Source: Orcinus orca (lineage: Eukaryota > Chordata > Mammalia > Artiodactyla > Delphinidae). From it: 64,000 nucleotides of DNA. The notes beneath the pieces were generated by a model. It was given only the letters and a program-made list of their open reading frames with translations. It had not been told where the DNA came from and did no database searches. Location: the NCBI RefSeq assembly GCF_937001465.1, contig NC_064579.1, positions 9,745,501 through 9,809,500 of the forward strand, in the 5' to 3' direction. The position numbers and the translations under genes were made by a program. Below are positions 35,846 to 47,690 of the stretch, one piece after another (the stretch's first letter is position 1; every line of letters begins with the position of its first letter).

Positions 35846-36701
35846 AGTACAGTGGTGACCCAAGGTACCCAGAAATGCCCCAGAAATGCACAATAAAGCC
35901 AGTACACAGCCTTAGGGACCAGTAAGTCTTAGCTAGTGAGAGGTTTCTTTAATTGGGGAACAATGTAAGATTCAATTAAAGAAGTTCAGCTCATAATTCA
36001 GCAAAATAAAATAAGGTTATTAGGGGTCTCACATGGGCTTCTTCATTGCTAGGCAGAGAAAAGGAGTCTCAAATCTCCTCTGATTACACTCCTGCTAATT
36101 TCATGCTGAAGGACCTGCTATGTGACACAAGTAGGAGCAAGCGGAGAGTGACAGTAACTGACACCTGAAACCCCAGGAAGAGGGCATGTATAAGAGCCCC
36201 TAGAGATCCAGACACCCCAGTACACCCCAGGGCACATGTAGCTCCACAGCCAAAACTGAGTCATATTTTTTGCTTTCAGAAACTGTTTCTATGGAAACTC
36301 ACTAGAAAGGTCTCTTGGTCTCTGCAAGCAGAGATCATTTTGAGAGATGTGTGGGGTTTTTTGTTTGTTTGTTTTGTTTTTTTGTGAACGTAAAGTAGCA
36401 ATATAAACGTGAGTAATGCATGATGTAAACAGAGTTGTGCTCCTCTATGATCTCCTACTTAGATAACCCCTTGGGGAGGAAGAGATGACATGGTTCCAGA
36501 TGGCCATCCTGAACTACAAGAGGACACAAGGTGATGGAGAAAAACAAGGTGAGGCTGAAAGGGCAGTGAATCAGAACCCAAAAGATTAGTTGCTGCAGTA
36601 CTGGCTGAGGGCAAGAGGAAAGGAAGAATGTTTTTCACACTGCAGCCCTGGGTCACGTGCATGAATGCAGAAGTCCTGTTCCAGCTCTGACATCACCAAC
36701 T
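35846..36701. other. Unassigned noncoding DNA
   Basis: No gene or repeat recognised. A T/G-rich run TTTGTTTGTTTGTTTTG lies at 36358-36376. Confidence 0.4.
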
Positions 36702-37310
36702 GAAGCCGAACCCGGCCTCTGTACCCTGACACCAAATTAAATCTCAGAGACAGAGTTTTGGGTGAAGTAGAAAAGAATAGCTTTATTGCTTTGCCAGGCT
36801 GAGGGGGCCACAGAAGGCCAATGCCCTCAAAACTGTGCGTCCCCCCTTGGAGAGGGTAGTGAGAAGTTTCATAGTAATGGTTCAAAGAGGGCATGATCAG
36901 CTCCTACGTTCTTCTGATTGGCTGGTGGTGAGGTAAGTGGGAGTCGGCATCCTCAACCTTCTGGTTCCAACCCATCTGGGGTCTCCGTGCTTGTGGGCAG
37001 CACACAGTTAACTTCTCCCACGGGGGTGGGGGTGGGGGGGGTGGGGGGGTGGTTTCAGTATCTGCAAAACAGCTCAAAGATATTGTTGTGTGTATCCCTT
37101 GAGGGGGAACCAGGAACCTGCCCCAAGGCTGCACTATTGTTTCTTTTGACTGTTCCTCCCTTGTCTCTGCATCCGCTCCCTTCCCTAATTAACAGGTGCT
37201 TGAATCTGCCCATTGGAACTGAGGGAAGGTCAGGGAGGCTGAACGAAGCTTATCTCCTGTAATAAAGAAATGGGGGATGCAGAAAGGCTTTTGTGCCCAG
37301 GAGCCCCACA
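36702..37310 (-). mobile_element. Solo ERV LTR, antisense
   Basis: Read on the minus strand: TGTGGGGCTCC start, a C-rich block with A/C runs (plus strand 37020-37052), a CCAAT box in GCCAATCAGAAGAAC (plus strand about 36905-36922), then CAAAGCAATAAAGCTATTC (poly(A) signal AATAAA). It ends with CCCAAAACTCTGTCTCTGAG, TTTAATTTGGTGTCA and a further GGCCGGGTTCGGCTTCA. The U3-R-U5 order is that of a retroviral LTR, likely class I. No gag, pol or env sequence lies next to it, so it is a solo LTR. The left boundary may be 36702 or 36727. Confidence 0.72.
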
Positions 37311-37339
37311 GGGCCCTGCTTGGTATCAAAACTCTGTGA

Positions 37340-37500
37340 ACTTAAGGGAACTTACAACCTCCCTGACTTCCAGTTTCCTCAACTATCAAATGGAGACAGT
37401 AATACTAAGCTCCTAGGGTGGATATGATAATTAAATGACACATATAGAATTTAACAGAGCCTGGTTCGAGGCCCTCAGTCAATATAAGCTAATGATAATG
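37340..37500 (+). mobile_element. MIR SINE
   Basis: CTTCCAGTTTCCTCAACTAT, AAATGGAGACAGTAATACTA, GGGTGGATATGATAATTAAA and AGAGCCTGGTTCGAGGCCCT keep MIR 3' order. Confidence 0.75.
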
Positions 37501-38429
37501 AAAATGGTGTTGAGAGTGAGTAGGGGTTGATCTACTGAAGATGGAACAAACTGTGGAGATAAATTCTAGGGCCAAATCCAAGCAAGAATAAAGCCTAACT
37601 TGGGAATTAAGGGTCGTGGGGCATTTTCTAAAGTTAACTGATTTCAAATACTTTCAATCCACCACTCTTTTAGTGCTTCACTTGTCTGAAAGCCATGAGG
37701 TTTAGGATCTGTTGTCTGATTATTACGCTTTATAACACACTCTCAACAAAGGAGATGAAAGGGAATAAATTATTTTGTAGTATTTCTTTCTCCAAGGTAT
37801 CAACTGCTGATTTTGAGACACATAATTATTAAAATTATAATTGGCTATTGGCAAGTAGAACATTGGAAGCAAAGAAATGAATTATAAAAGAATGGAAACT
37901 CTGTGGATCATTTTTAGTCTTCTGAGTCATTGGTGCTACTTAGCGGCCCTCAGAGAAACAAATCAATAACTATTGTTTAGAACTTCCCTCCAGCTTCCAG
38001 TGCTTTGGGAGCCTTTTTTCTATCAGTGAGCCGTAATTTCATCAATATGGTATCATTAGCACACCACAGTTAGCAATTAACCTTTATCCAATAAGCTCCT
38101 TTATCGCTTTAGGAAAAAAACCGTCAGTCCCAGGGAATATACTCAGGTTTCAGTGGTACAGCTAGTTCTATTTAGGAGAGATGAAACAGCTGTTAAAGTT
38201 AGAGTCAGAGCTAGAGTAAGCAATGATTTGTAAGAACCAATCTCCTGCTTTTAAGGCATCCCAAGGAACGGAGGGGGTATCCATATCCGTCGTTTTTAAT
38301 TTTGGTCAGAAGTAAAGTGCTCCCCAATAGGGGCACCGTCATACTCTGGTTTCTTGCAGGGCTCATTAACAACAGCTCCATTTTGGATACCAAAATATGT
38401 GTGAGTGTTCCAGTAGTTACGCTCCTGTA
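37501..38429. other. Unassigned noncoding DNA
   Basis: No gene or repeat recognised. Confidence 0.4.
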
Positions 38430-38800
38430 TAATTACTTCAAATGATCCTCACATCAACACTGGGAGGCAGTGATAATTACGCCCATTCTTCTGATTGGAA
38501 AGTAAAGCTCACAAAGGTCAAGTAAACTGCCCTTCCTCCCACAGCTATTAAGTAGTACAAACCTTGGGTCATTCTTACTCATTTTCATGAGTACTTTTGA
38601 GCTAAAACATATTCCGGGATCCTTGCCCCAGATCTACCAGTAAATTTCTGGATGACCTTGAAAGTTGCCTCTCTGGTTTTCAGTTTCCTCAGCTGTAAAA
38701 TCAGCTGTAATAACAGGGAGTTGGTTCAATGGACTCTAAGCTCATTTCTAGATGTGAGATCTATGATTCCAGACGTCTCCAAATTAATTTTGTATCTCAG
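38430..38800 (+). mobile_element. Two adjacent MIR copies
   Basis: Copy 1 (38430-38580): AAATGATCCTCACATCAACA, CTGGGAGGCAGTGATAATTA, AGCTCACAAAGGTCAAGTAA, CCACAGCTATTAAGTAG. Copy 2 (38620-38800): TTCAGTTTCCTCAGCTGTAA and AGTTGGTTCAATGGACTCTA, a MIR3-like end. Confidence 0.7.
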
Positions 38801-38822
38801 CAAGAGTACTTTAGTATTAATT

Positions 38823-38868
38823 TTGTGTGTGTGTGTGTGTGGTACGCGGGCCTCTCACTGTTGTGGCC
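38823..38868 (-). mobile_element. Minute CHR SINE insertion (28-bp body plus (TG)n)
   Basis: (TG)n of about 18 bases followed by the last 28 bases of a CHR-2-like SINE in antisense (GGTACGCGGGCCTCTCACTG ...), identical to the start of the copy at 31398. The exact 11-bp duplication TAGTATTAATT lies at 38812-38822 and 38869-38879. It is an extremely 5'-truncated retroinsertion. Confidence 0.9.
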
Positions 38869-38879
38869 TAGTATTAATT

Positions 38880-40254
38880 ATTGGTGCAATTACATCATAA
38901 TGTCCCAGTCATTGTCCTAGAGTATATTTTGTAAGAGTAATGATGTTTTTAGTAATATGAACACCCTATGCGGCCTTTGTCTTTTACATTTTTGCAGGGT
39001 GTTTGTTGGCTCTTTTCTTTAAAATAGTGTCCAGGGTTTACAGATTATACTCATAATAATATTAACCATTAATTTCTTCCTAGATCTAAAAAATTGCTTC
39101 TGACATGTATTATAAGTAACCGGAATGATTTAAGTAGTCAGAACAAAATAATTAAGAGATGGATGACAGAGGGATTCATTCCTGCTGTTTATGTTAATGT
39201 GAATTGGCTGGCATATAAAATGTCATTAGTGAAGGCAAAAAAGATTCCAGAGACAGGTCTACGAATAGTCTATGTATTAGATGAAAACAATCCAAGTAGA
39301 GAAAGAAATGTCCCACTTTAATTTGTCATAGCCTAAATTAAATATAGAAAGACATAAAAGCTTTTGTTAAGATTTTTTTGTTTCATGTACAGGGACAGTT
39401 GGTCTCAAAAGATTAAAATTGAATACGATCCAGTAGAGAAACAGTAACTTTTGAAATTCACAAAAACCTTTGCAGAGGGAAAAAGGAGAAAACAACCTAT
39501 GAAATAAATTTAAAACCCTGGAGAACGTTCCTTGGTTTGTCTAGCTCTTGAAGAAGAATCCTGTGGACCTTGCTCCTTCATCGTGCTAGAGGTGAGCTCT
39601 AAATGGAGTTAAATTCTCCTCAATTGCATGTTCCACTTACAGCCATGAGGTCTGAAAAGGGTTTAACAGGAATGGAGGAGGGCTGCAACACAATGATTGC
39701 TGTGGTTGGCACACATTATTTATTTTTATGTTATTTTATTTACTTGGGGGGAGGGTGCTTTATTTTAAACGAAGGAAATTCCTTGAGTCATTTATTCAAA
39801 ATTCCGTTATCACTTCTGTTGCAGGTTTTAATAATGATACATACATATAGGTTAATGATGCCTTTTTTTTCTACCACTGACATGCCAACATTGTTTTTCC
39901 TTGTCTTTCACATCAAATATTATATTATACTCCTGCAGTCATCAAAGTTATTACTATTAGCAGGATTTAAAGTCCTTCTAAAAGCAAATGCAAGCAAGCT
40001 TTGTAATTTCAACAATAAATATAGAGAAAAAATAACTGTCATGGAATTTAAGGTATATAATGGTCCAGTATATATACATACACATACATGGATGTTTATG
40101 TATATGCAATTCTTCTTTTAATAAAAATCTATGACCTCAATACATACCACAGTTAAAAGGAGAACCACTGTGACTGAATTGGGAGTAAAGCCTTTTGAAC
40201 TCCTTCTTCCCTCATTTCTGGTGGAGGTCACTGAGACACCACCCAAGTTTGAAA
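38880..40254. other. Unassigned noncoding DNA
   Basis: No repeat recognised. It contains the longest non-repeat open frame in the window (39603-40121, plus strand, 172 codons), rich in Leu, Ile and Phe, with no recognisable family, Kozak context or poly(A) site. I treat it as chance. Confidence 0.35.
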
Positions 40255-40550
40255 ACAAATGATGTAGTCCATGTCCTTTCCACTTTTTATACATGAGGGA
40301 ACTGAGGCCCGAACATGTTAAAATACTTGGCCCCATCACAGTCACTCACTCACCCACCTAGACTGGGACCTCACCCCGAGTTCAGCGATAGGATGATGGC
40401 AAAGCCTTTCTTTCTGAATATCCAAAGTACTGCCTTGTAGTCACCACTGTGCTACTGATTTGGGTCTGTGACCTTGAACACACCCGTTGACCTCATTGGA
40501 CTGATGTTTTCTTGTCCTAATACAGGAAAGATGATAGGAAATATTAAAAC
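40255..40550 (+). mobile_element. Two MIR fragments
   Basis: 40275-40390: TATACATGAGGGAACTGAGG, CCCGAACATGTTAAAATACT and GACTGGGACCTCACCC. 40440-40550: CTACTGATTTGGGTCTGTGA, CCTTGAACACACCC and CTCATTGGACTG. Both keep MIR order with gaps. Confidence 0.6.
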
Positions 40551-40865
40551 AGGAAAAGGAAGAGCAGATCTTCTACAGGACAGTTTTATTTCTACAAAAT
40601 GACTTCAGGTGCAATCCTCCAGACATCACCAAAGGCTTCAACTACAGAAAATGAAATGAAACAAAAGCTCTAATACGAACTTCAAAGAAAGCAAACAGTA
40701 AGAGAGATCCACTGGTACACTGGGTACCTACAATGGCATATTTCTTAAATACAACATGGAACATTTGCAGTAGAACAATGTGTGTTTCACTACTGCAATC
40801 CTTTTCTAAAATTTCCATGGTAGTGCCTCTAACAGGAGAGAAATGGGAATGTATTAGCCCTTCTT

Positions 40866-41195
40866 TTTTTTTTACTTTATTTTTTATACAGCAGGTTCTT
40901 ATTAGTTATCAGTTTTATACCTATTGGTGTATACATGTCAATCCCAATATCCCAGTTCATCCCACCACCAGCACCACTGCCCCTGCCGCTTTCCCCCCTT
41001 GGTGTCCATACGTTTGTTCTCTATGTCTTGTCTCTGTTTCTGCCTTGCACACTGGTTCATCTGCAGCATTTTTCTAGACTCCACATATATGCATTAATAT
41101 ACGGTACTTGTCTTCCTCTGTCTGGCTTACTTCCCCCATAGGACAGTCTCTAGGTCCATCCGCGTCTCTGCAAATGACCCAGTCTCGTTCCTCCT
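40866..41195 (-). mobile_element. L1 3' end, antisense, 5'-truncated, with TSD
   Basis: T-run then ACTTTATTTTTTATACAGCA, GGTTCTTATTAGTTATCAGT, CTCCACATATATGCATTAAT and AGTCTCTAGGTCCATCCGCG. The 14-bp duplication TATTAGCCCTTCTT lies at 40852-40865 and 41196-41209, exact. Its 3' UTR differs from the 7198-8699 type, so at least two L1 lineages contributed insertions. Confidence 0.94.
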
Positions 41196-41209
41196 TATTA
41201 GCCCTTCTT

Positions 41210-42459
41210 ACTCTAACACCAGCTGAATTTATAAGCCGACTATATTCTCATACTTTATGTATAAATATGTAATCTTTAGCATCTCATTTCTCAATTTTGC
41301 CTTTACTTTTGTAAGTAAAATTATGAATTAACTTTAATAAAAAATAATGTGTCTCTACTTAGCTATACTGCTAAGTTTTACAGCAGGACCATAGGGAGGG
41401 GAAGAGGAGGAATAAAGACACAGATAATTCTAAAATAACTTTTCATTATATGGTTAAGGATACACATGGAGCCCAGAGGATGGTACAAACATTTTCTCCA
41501 TGATTCACCTTTCAGATCATGTTAATTTCACCCAAGGTGAGCATAGATGAATCCTTCTTTTCTGTTCTCCTTCGATCCCATGGATTACTATATGCTGATA
41601 GGCATTAATAAATATTTTCTGAGGAATTTTAGAATTTTAAAATTAATATCCCTTTATACCCAAATATTTTTGTCATAAAACTTTTATCATGACCTATATA
41701 GACAAATAAACATCTAGAGAAATATAGGTTAGATGCACATTGATACATGAATTCAATTTTGCAAACTATTATATGTTCTTTAAAAAGTTTTGTCTATTGT
41801 TAATAAGTAGAAAAATATACAGTGTAAATGCATACACAAAAACTTAAGTAATGATTACATATTAAGAGCAAGACTTTTGCACAAAGAAATATATTTCTAC
41901 TTGGTTGAATTAGAGAGTAAAAGGAAAAAAAAGAGGCCGGTGGGGTTAAAATGTGCTGAAGGTGGCTTCTGCTAGAGTGAGTTGTACACATACCTTCACA
42001 TCTCTTCCAAGCTCCTCATTCAATGACATCATGTTGGTAGTTTGAATCAGCCTAGGTGGGAGGATTTACACCGCAGGATTCAGCAAACATTCCAAATCAG
42101 GATTTGTTCAACCAGTTCTGGAGCACTGATCGTTAAATAGTAATCAACACATCACTGTCTAAGACCCTGAAGAACCTAAAGAGGACCTTCACAAGCCTTC
42201 ATCTGTTATCAAGACTCCTTAATTTATATCATGTACAGATTGTCTTACTTCACTACTTTTCTTTCCTTCCAGTTGTTTGGGTTTACACATTTAGATGTAT
42301 TTGCAGCAAATTTAATAGCTAATATGCTGCCTTAAAAATTGTATTGTGCTATATTAAATACCAGAATGTTCCAAGAAAACTATAGTCATGTTATACAGGT
42401 TAGGAGAAAATAAATAATAAATACTTGCATAAAGATGAGAATTGAGTTGCAGTAACATC
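41210..42459. other. Unassigned noncoding DNA
   Basis: AT-rich, with no gene or repeat recognised. Confidence 0.4.
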
Positions 42460-44423
42460 AGCAAGATGGCTGAGTAGGAAGCCCTGGACCCTCCTTTCTC
42501 CCATAAACACAATTCAGCAATAGCTTATGGACAGATTTCCTTGGTGAGAAATCAGAAAATGTAAATTGTGACAACAGTAACATAAAGTGTGTGTGTTGGG
42601 GGGAGGAGTCATTAAAGTTTAGAAGTTTTGCATGTGATTGAACTTAAGTTGTTATCAGCTTAAAATAAACTGTAATAGCTATGAGATATTTTATATAAGC
42701 CCCCCCATACACATACAAAATACCTATATAGAAGTTGCAGAAAAGAAAAAAGAATCAAAACATATCAATACAAAAAAATGACAAAACCAAAAAGAAGACA
42801 ACAAGAGGAGAGACAGAAAAAAAGAACAACAAGACTAACAGAAAACAACGAACAAAATGGCAATTATATATCCTTTCCTATCAATAACTACTTTAAAGTA
42901 AATGAGTTAAAACTTCCATCAAAATATATAGAGTGGCTGAATGGCTAAAAAAATAAGACCCAAGAATATGTGGACTACGAGAACATCACTTTAGATTTAA
43001 GGACACACACTAACTGACAGTGAAGGCATGAAAAAAGATATTCCATGCAAATGGTAACCAAAAGAGTGTGTAGGTGGCTATACTTATATCAGACAAAGGA
43101 GACTTTAAGTTAAAAACTGTTGCAAGAGACAAAGAAGGACATTTTATAATGATAAAAGTGTCAATCCACCAGGAAGCCATAACAATTATAAATGTAAATG
43201 CATCTAACAGAAGAACATCTAAATATATAAAGCAAATGCTGACGGAACTGAAGGGAGAAATAGAGAACAATAAAATAATAACAGACTTCAATACCTCACT
43301 TTCAATAATGAACAGAACACCCAGAACAGGAAACAGAGGACTCAAATAACACTATAGACCAAATGAACCTAACAGACATGTACAGATGTACAGAACATCC
43401 CACCCAGCAGCAGGGGAGTACACATTCTTCTTAAGTGCACGTGGATCTTTCTCCAGGATAGATCACGTGTTAGGTCACAAAACAAGTCTTAACAAACTTA
43501 AAAAGGTTGAAATCATACTAAGTATGTTTTCTGACCATAACGGTATGAAACTAGAAATCAGTAACAGAAGGACCATTGGAAAATTCACAAATATATAGAA
43601 ATTAAACAATGCACTGTTGAACAGCCATTAGATCGAAGAAGAAATCAAAAGGAAATTAGAAAATACCTTGAGACAAACAAAAACAAAAGCACAACATACC
43701 AAAACTTGTGTGACGCAGCAAAAGCAGTACTAAGAGGGAAGTTAAAATGCCTGCATTAAAAAAGAGGAAAAAAAAAAAAAAGAGGAATGATCTCAAATAA
43801 ACAACCTAACTTTACAACTCAAGGAACTAGGAAAAGAACAAACTAGGCCCAAAGTTAGTAAAAGGAAAGAAATAACAAAGATTAGAGCAGAAATAAATAA
43901 AATAGAAAAACAATAGAAAAAAAACAATGAAATTGAGTTTTAAGTAAACAAAATTGACAAACCCTGAGTTAGACTAAGAAAAAAAGAGAAGACTCAAATA
44001 AATAAAATTAGTAATAAAAGAAGAGACATTACAACCAACCCAAAAAGAAAAGGTGTAAGAGACTACTATGAACAATTGTATACCAACAAACTGGATAACC
44101 CAGAAAAAAATGCATAAATTCTTAGAAACATACAACCTACCAAGACAAAATCATAAAGAAATAGAAAGACTGAACTTACTTATAACTAGTAGGAGGTTGA
44201 ATCAGTAATCAAAAACCTCCCAACAAAGAAAAGCCCAGGACCAGATAGTTTCACTGGTGAATTCTACCAAACATTTAAAGAAGAACTAACACCAGTTCTT
44301 CTCAAACTCGTTCAGAAATATGAAGAAGAGGGAACACTTCCAAACTCATTTTATGAGGCTAGCATTACCCGCAAGCCAGACAAAGACACCACAAGAAAAG
44401 AGAACTACAGGTCATCCTTGATG

Positions 44424-44424
44424 A

Positions 44425-44455
<31 letters not shown>

Positions 44456-44460
44456 TAGAT
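44424..44460. repeat. (GATA)n microsatellite
   Basis: About eight GATA units inside the old L1. Confidence 0.95.
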
Positions 44461-44847
44461 GCAATAATCCTTAACAAAATATTAGCAAACTAAATTTAAC
44501 AGCATATTAAAAAGATCATATACCATGACCAAGAGGGATTTATCCCTGGGATCCAAGGATGTTTCAACCTATGAAAGTCAATTAATATGCTATACCACGT
44601 TAACAGAATAAAGCATATGATTGTGTCAATAGATGCAGAAAACACATTTGACAAAATTCAACACCCTTTTATGATAAAACTGCTCAAAAAACAACAAAGA
44701 AATTACCTCAACATAATAAAGACCATAAATGAAAAGTCCACAGCTAACATTATACTCCACAGTAAAAGACAGAAAGTTTTTTCTCTAAGATCAAGAAGGC
44801 AAGTATATCTACTCTACAGGTACCACAGCAATTAGGCAAAAAAAAAA

Positions 44848-44905
44848 AGAAAGGAAGGAAGGAAGGAAGGAAGGGAGGGAGGGAGGGAGGGAAGGGAAGG
44901 AATCC
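44848..44905. repeat. (GGAA)n/(GGGA)n purine microsatellite
   Basis: AAAGGAAGG units shift to GGGAGGGA units and end with GGGAAGGG: a purine-only run of about 60 bases inside L1 ORF2 sequence. Confidence 0.95.
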
Positions 44906-45134
44906 AAATTGGAAAGGAAGAAGTAAAATTGTTCCTGTTTGTAGACAGCATGATCTTATATATAGAAAACCCTAAAGGCTCCATAAGAAAAAGCTATTAG
45001 AAGTAATAAATGAATTCAGTAGAGTTACAGGATCCAAAATCAACATACAAAACTCGGTTGTGTTTCTGTACACTAACAACGAACTATCTGAAAAGGAACT
45101 TAGGAAAACAATCCCATTTACAATAGTGGAACCT

Positions 45135-45890
45135 TATATTACTTATACTTCATGTTTTATTTTTTTAGTGGCTGTTCTGGGATTTCCAATATACATCCTT
45201 AAGTTATCAGAGACTGCTTTCAAATACTATGCAACTTTGCATACAGTGTAACAACTTATAATGGTATACTTTTTCTTTCCTCCCTCAAATCTTTGTGCTA
45301 TCTTTGTTATACATGTTACTTCTATATATGTTATAAACTCCACAGTGCATAATACATTGCTACTACTTTTGCTTTAGACAATTATCTTTTAAAATGGTTA
45401 AAAGTAAAGAAACGTGTCTTCTATATTTATCTTCCTTTTTACCATATCTAGATATCTTTACTTCTTTGTGTAGAACCACATTTCCATCTGGTATCATATT
45501 CCTTCAAACTAGAAAGCTTCCTTAAACATCCCTTGCAGTGCAAGTCTTTGGCAATGAATTCTCGTAGCTTTTGTTTGTCTGAAGAAGTCTTTATTTTATT
45601 CATTTTAAAAAGATATATTCATTGGGTAGAGAATCTGGGTTGACAATTTTTTTCTTTAAATACTCTGAAGATGTCACTCTACCATTTTCTGGTTTGCATA
45701 GTTTCTGAAGGGAATTCTGCTGATACGTATGTTTCACTCTCACTGCCTTCAAGATTTCCTCTCTATCCTTGATTTTCAGCATTTTTACTGTGACATGTTC
45801 TGGTTCTGGTGGGTTTTGTTTGTTTGTTTTTAAATTCTCTGGAATACTTGGATCTGTTTGTTTTCTTTCATTAAATTTGGAAAATTCTGT
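45135..45890 (-). mobile_element. Old L1/HAL1 ORF1-region fragment, antisense
   Basis: Its reverse complement around 45590-45660 (AAAAATTGTCAACCCAGATT) aligns with the sense segment at 29125-29150 (AAGAACTGTCAACCCAGAAT), and the order of the following blocks is the same. It belongs to a different insertion from the sense L1 on its left. Confidence 0.75.
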
Positions 45891-45894
45891 GAAT

Positions 45895-46360
45895 TGTTTC
45901 GACAACACGTGGAAACCAGCAAGAGAACCTTGAATTGCAATGGATTGAAACAAAGTAGAAGTTTGTTTCTCTCTCATAAAAAGAGTCAGAATGTAGGCAG
46001 TCCAGAACTTTCACGGCAGGTGGATCATCATCAAGGGCCAAATTATTTTTATTTTTTGTTTTACAACATTTTTACGGTGCCTTAGGGTCTAACATGGGTG
46101 CCTGAGCCTCAGTCATTATTTCAGCATTCCAGCCAGCAGAAAAAAGAAAAAAAAAATGGGAGAAGGGAGAAGAATGTCCCCTCCCTTTAAAGACACCTAA
46201 GAAACTTCTTGGAAGTCTCATCTGATAATTCTGCTTATGTCTCTTGGCTAGAACTTAGTCACATTGCCCACACTGAACACAAGGAAGACTGAGAAATATA
46301 CTTTTTATTCTGGATGGCCATCTAGCCAGCTAAAACTCAAGAGGTATCTAAGAAAATAAT
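45895..46360 (+). mobile_element. Ancient interspersed repeat, family unnamed (copy 1)
   Basis: TTGAATTGCAATGGATTGAA, TTTGTTTCTCTCTCATAAAA, TAGGCAGTCCAGAACTTTCA, CAGCATTCCAGCCAGCAGAA, CTTGGCTAGAACTTAGTCAC and GGCCATCTAGCCAGCTAAAA occur in an order I have seen repeatedly in mammalian genomes. It recurs, diverged, at 55340-55870 and partly at 17190-17400. Confidence 0.6.
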
Positions 46361-46449
46361 AAGGAATATATAGTAAGGTAGGAGGCGAGTAGCAGTCTTT
46401 TCCACAGCTGTGCATGAAAGCCATGTGCTTAGCCTTTAAAAACTACAGA

Positions 46450-46985
46450 TAGCTGGTGTTTCAATTACCTATTGCTGTGTAACGACCACTCCAAAACATA
46501 CTGGTTAAAAATAACAATATTATCTTATTTCTTATAATTCTGTGCTTGGCTAGGCTCAGTTGGACGGTTTTCCTCATCTACATGGTGTCTGCTGAGGATC
46601 ACACATGAGGCTGATTTCAGAGGAGAGCTTGGCCAGCACTGGAATATAAAAGACAGCTTTGCCCATGTGTCTGGGGTCTTGGTAGGGAAAACTGGGTTGT
46701 CCACAAGGCTGCAATATCTCCTTCTTTCTCCATCAGGAGAGCCAGGTCTCTCTACATGGTGGTGAAAAAGGCTCTAAGAAAGTAGGTATAAGATGCCAAG
46801 TGTCTGAAAGCCTAGGTCCAGAGCTGTCATGATGGTACTTCTATCGTATTCTATTGGTCAAAGCAAGTCACAAGATTATCCCAGATACAAGAGCAGGAGA
46901 AAGAGACTCCGCCTTTGTATCGTAGGTGAGGCAAGTGCACAGAATGAGAGGATGAATTGCTGGTGGCCATCTTTGGACTCAGATC
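46450..46985 (-). mobile_element. Probable MaLR (MLT1-like) LTR or related repeat, antisense
   Basis: Starts TACCTATTGCTGTGTAACGA, the reverse complement of the ...GTTACACATCAATAGAAAAC end seen at 12150-12175. Then TTTCTTATAATTCTGTGCTT, TCTACATGGTGGTGAAAAAG, TATTCTATTGGTCAAAGCAA and GTCACAAGATTATCCCAGAT. Family inferred. Confidence 0.55.
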
Positions 46986-47229
46986 ACTACTTCACTTAGA
47001 GATTCTCCATAGGCTAGGAGTTTGCTGAAGTTGTCTGTTCTTAGAATGAAAGGAAGAGAGGAAACTCATAGGTGGTTGGGTTTATGCACAAGAGTTAGAA
47101 TCACTGGCTCACTCTGGTATCACTGCCAGAATCCCAGCAGACAAGATCTTGGAAGCGGCACAAAGAAGTACACATAATTTCTACATAGAGAAGCTCCTAA
47201 AGCAATGAAATTACTCTCAGACAGTGTTG

Positions 47230-47690
47230 TCAGCAGTTTAGACTGGTATAACCTTTCTAGGTAATAGAAAGGTTAGAAAAATGTGTGTCCCATTGACTCA
47301 GTAATCCCAATTTTAAAGACTCTATCTTAAGCACATATTTTAACAAGTGTGAACAAAGATGTGTAATGCAGTGTTTTGTATATGGATGCAAACCTGGAAA
47401 TAATTGAATATTTATTAGAAAGGGGAGATTTATTTAGAGGGTTAATGGAATACACTGCAGTTTTAAAAAATAATAAAGTGTGAAAAGTCTTCACCATATC
47501 TGAAGTAAAAGCAGCCTAAAAAGGAGACTATAAAATTGTACGTGTATAAATTGTATATAATTTCATTTTCTTTTGCAAAATTATGCATAAGAAAATGTCT
47601 GGAAAAATATACATTAACAGTGGTCATATTACGGTTTCTATTACTTTTTCTCAGTTGTATTTTCTAAACAAAAATTTTTTTACGATAAAC
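47230..47690 (+). mobile_element. Old L1 3' region, sense
   Basis: CATTGACTCAGTAATCCCAA, TCTTAAGCACATATTTTAAC, CTGGAAATAATTGAATATTT, GGGTTAATGGAATACACTGC and AACAGTGGTCATATTACGG keep ORF2-end to 3' UTR order. Confidence 0.7.

Larger units (their letters stand above)
42460..45130 (+). mobile_element. Old L1, sense, ORF2 remnants
   Basis: Opens with a 5' UTR-like patch (CAGCAAGATGGCTGAGTAGG), skips ORF1, then gives the pre-ORF2 and ORF2 text. Frame pieces include an endonuclease-region fragment (DKGDFKLKTVARDKEGH, 43092-43142; TDFNTSLS near 43285) and the reverse-transcriptase motif region SIDAENTFDKIQHPFMIKLL (44620-44685; family motif normally DAEKAFD). It ends at TTTGTAATGGG-equivalent CCCATTTACAATAG (45113-45126). 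Frameshifts and stops throughout; two microsatellites interrupt it. Confidence 0.85.

Noticed and set aside
43074..43349. 91-codon frame resembling an enzyme fragment
   Set aside because: It is a piece of L1 ORF2 (endonuclease region) inside a heavily mutated old L1.
45060..45900. Sense L1 followed by antisense L1 as a second twin-priming inversion
   Set aside because: In twin priming the inverted part lies at the 5' end of the sense part; here the antisense piece follows it and comes from the ORF1 region, so two separate insertions are simpler.
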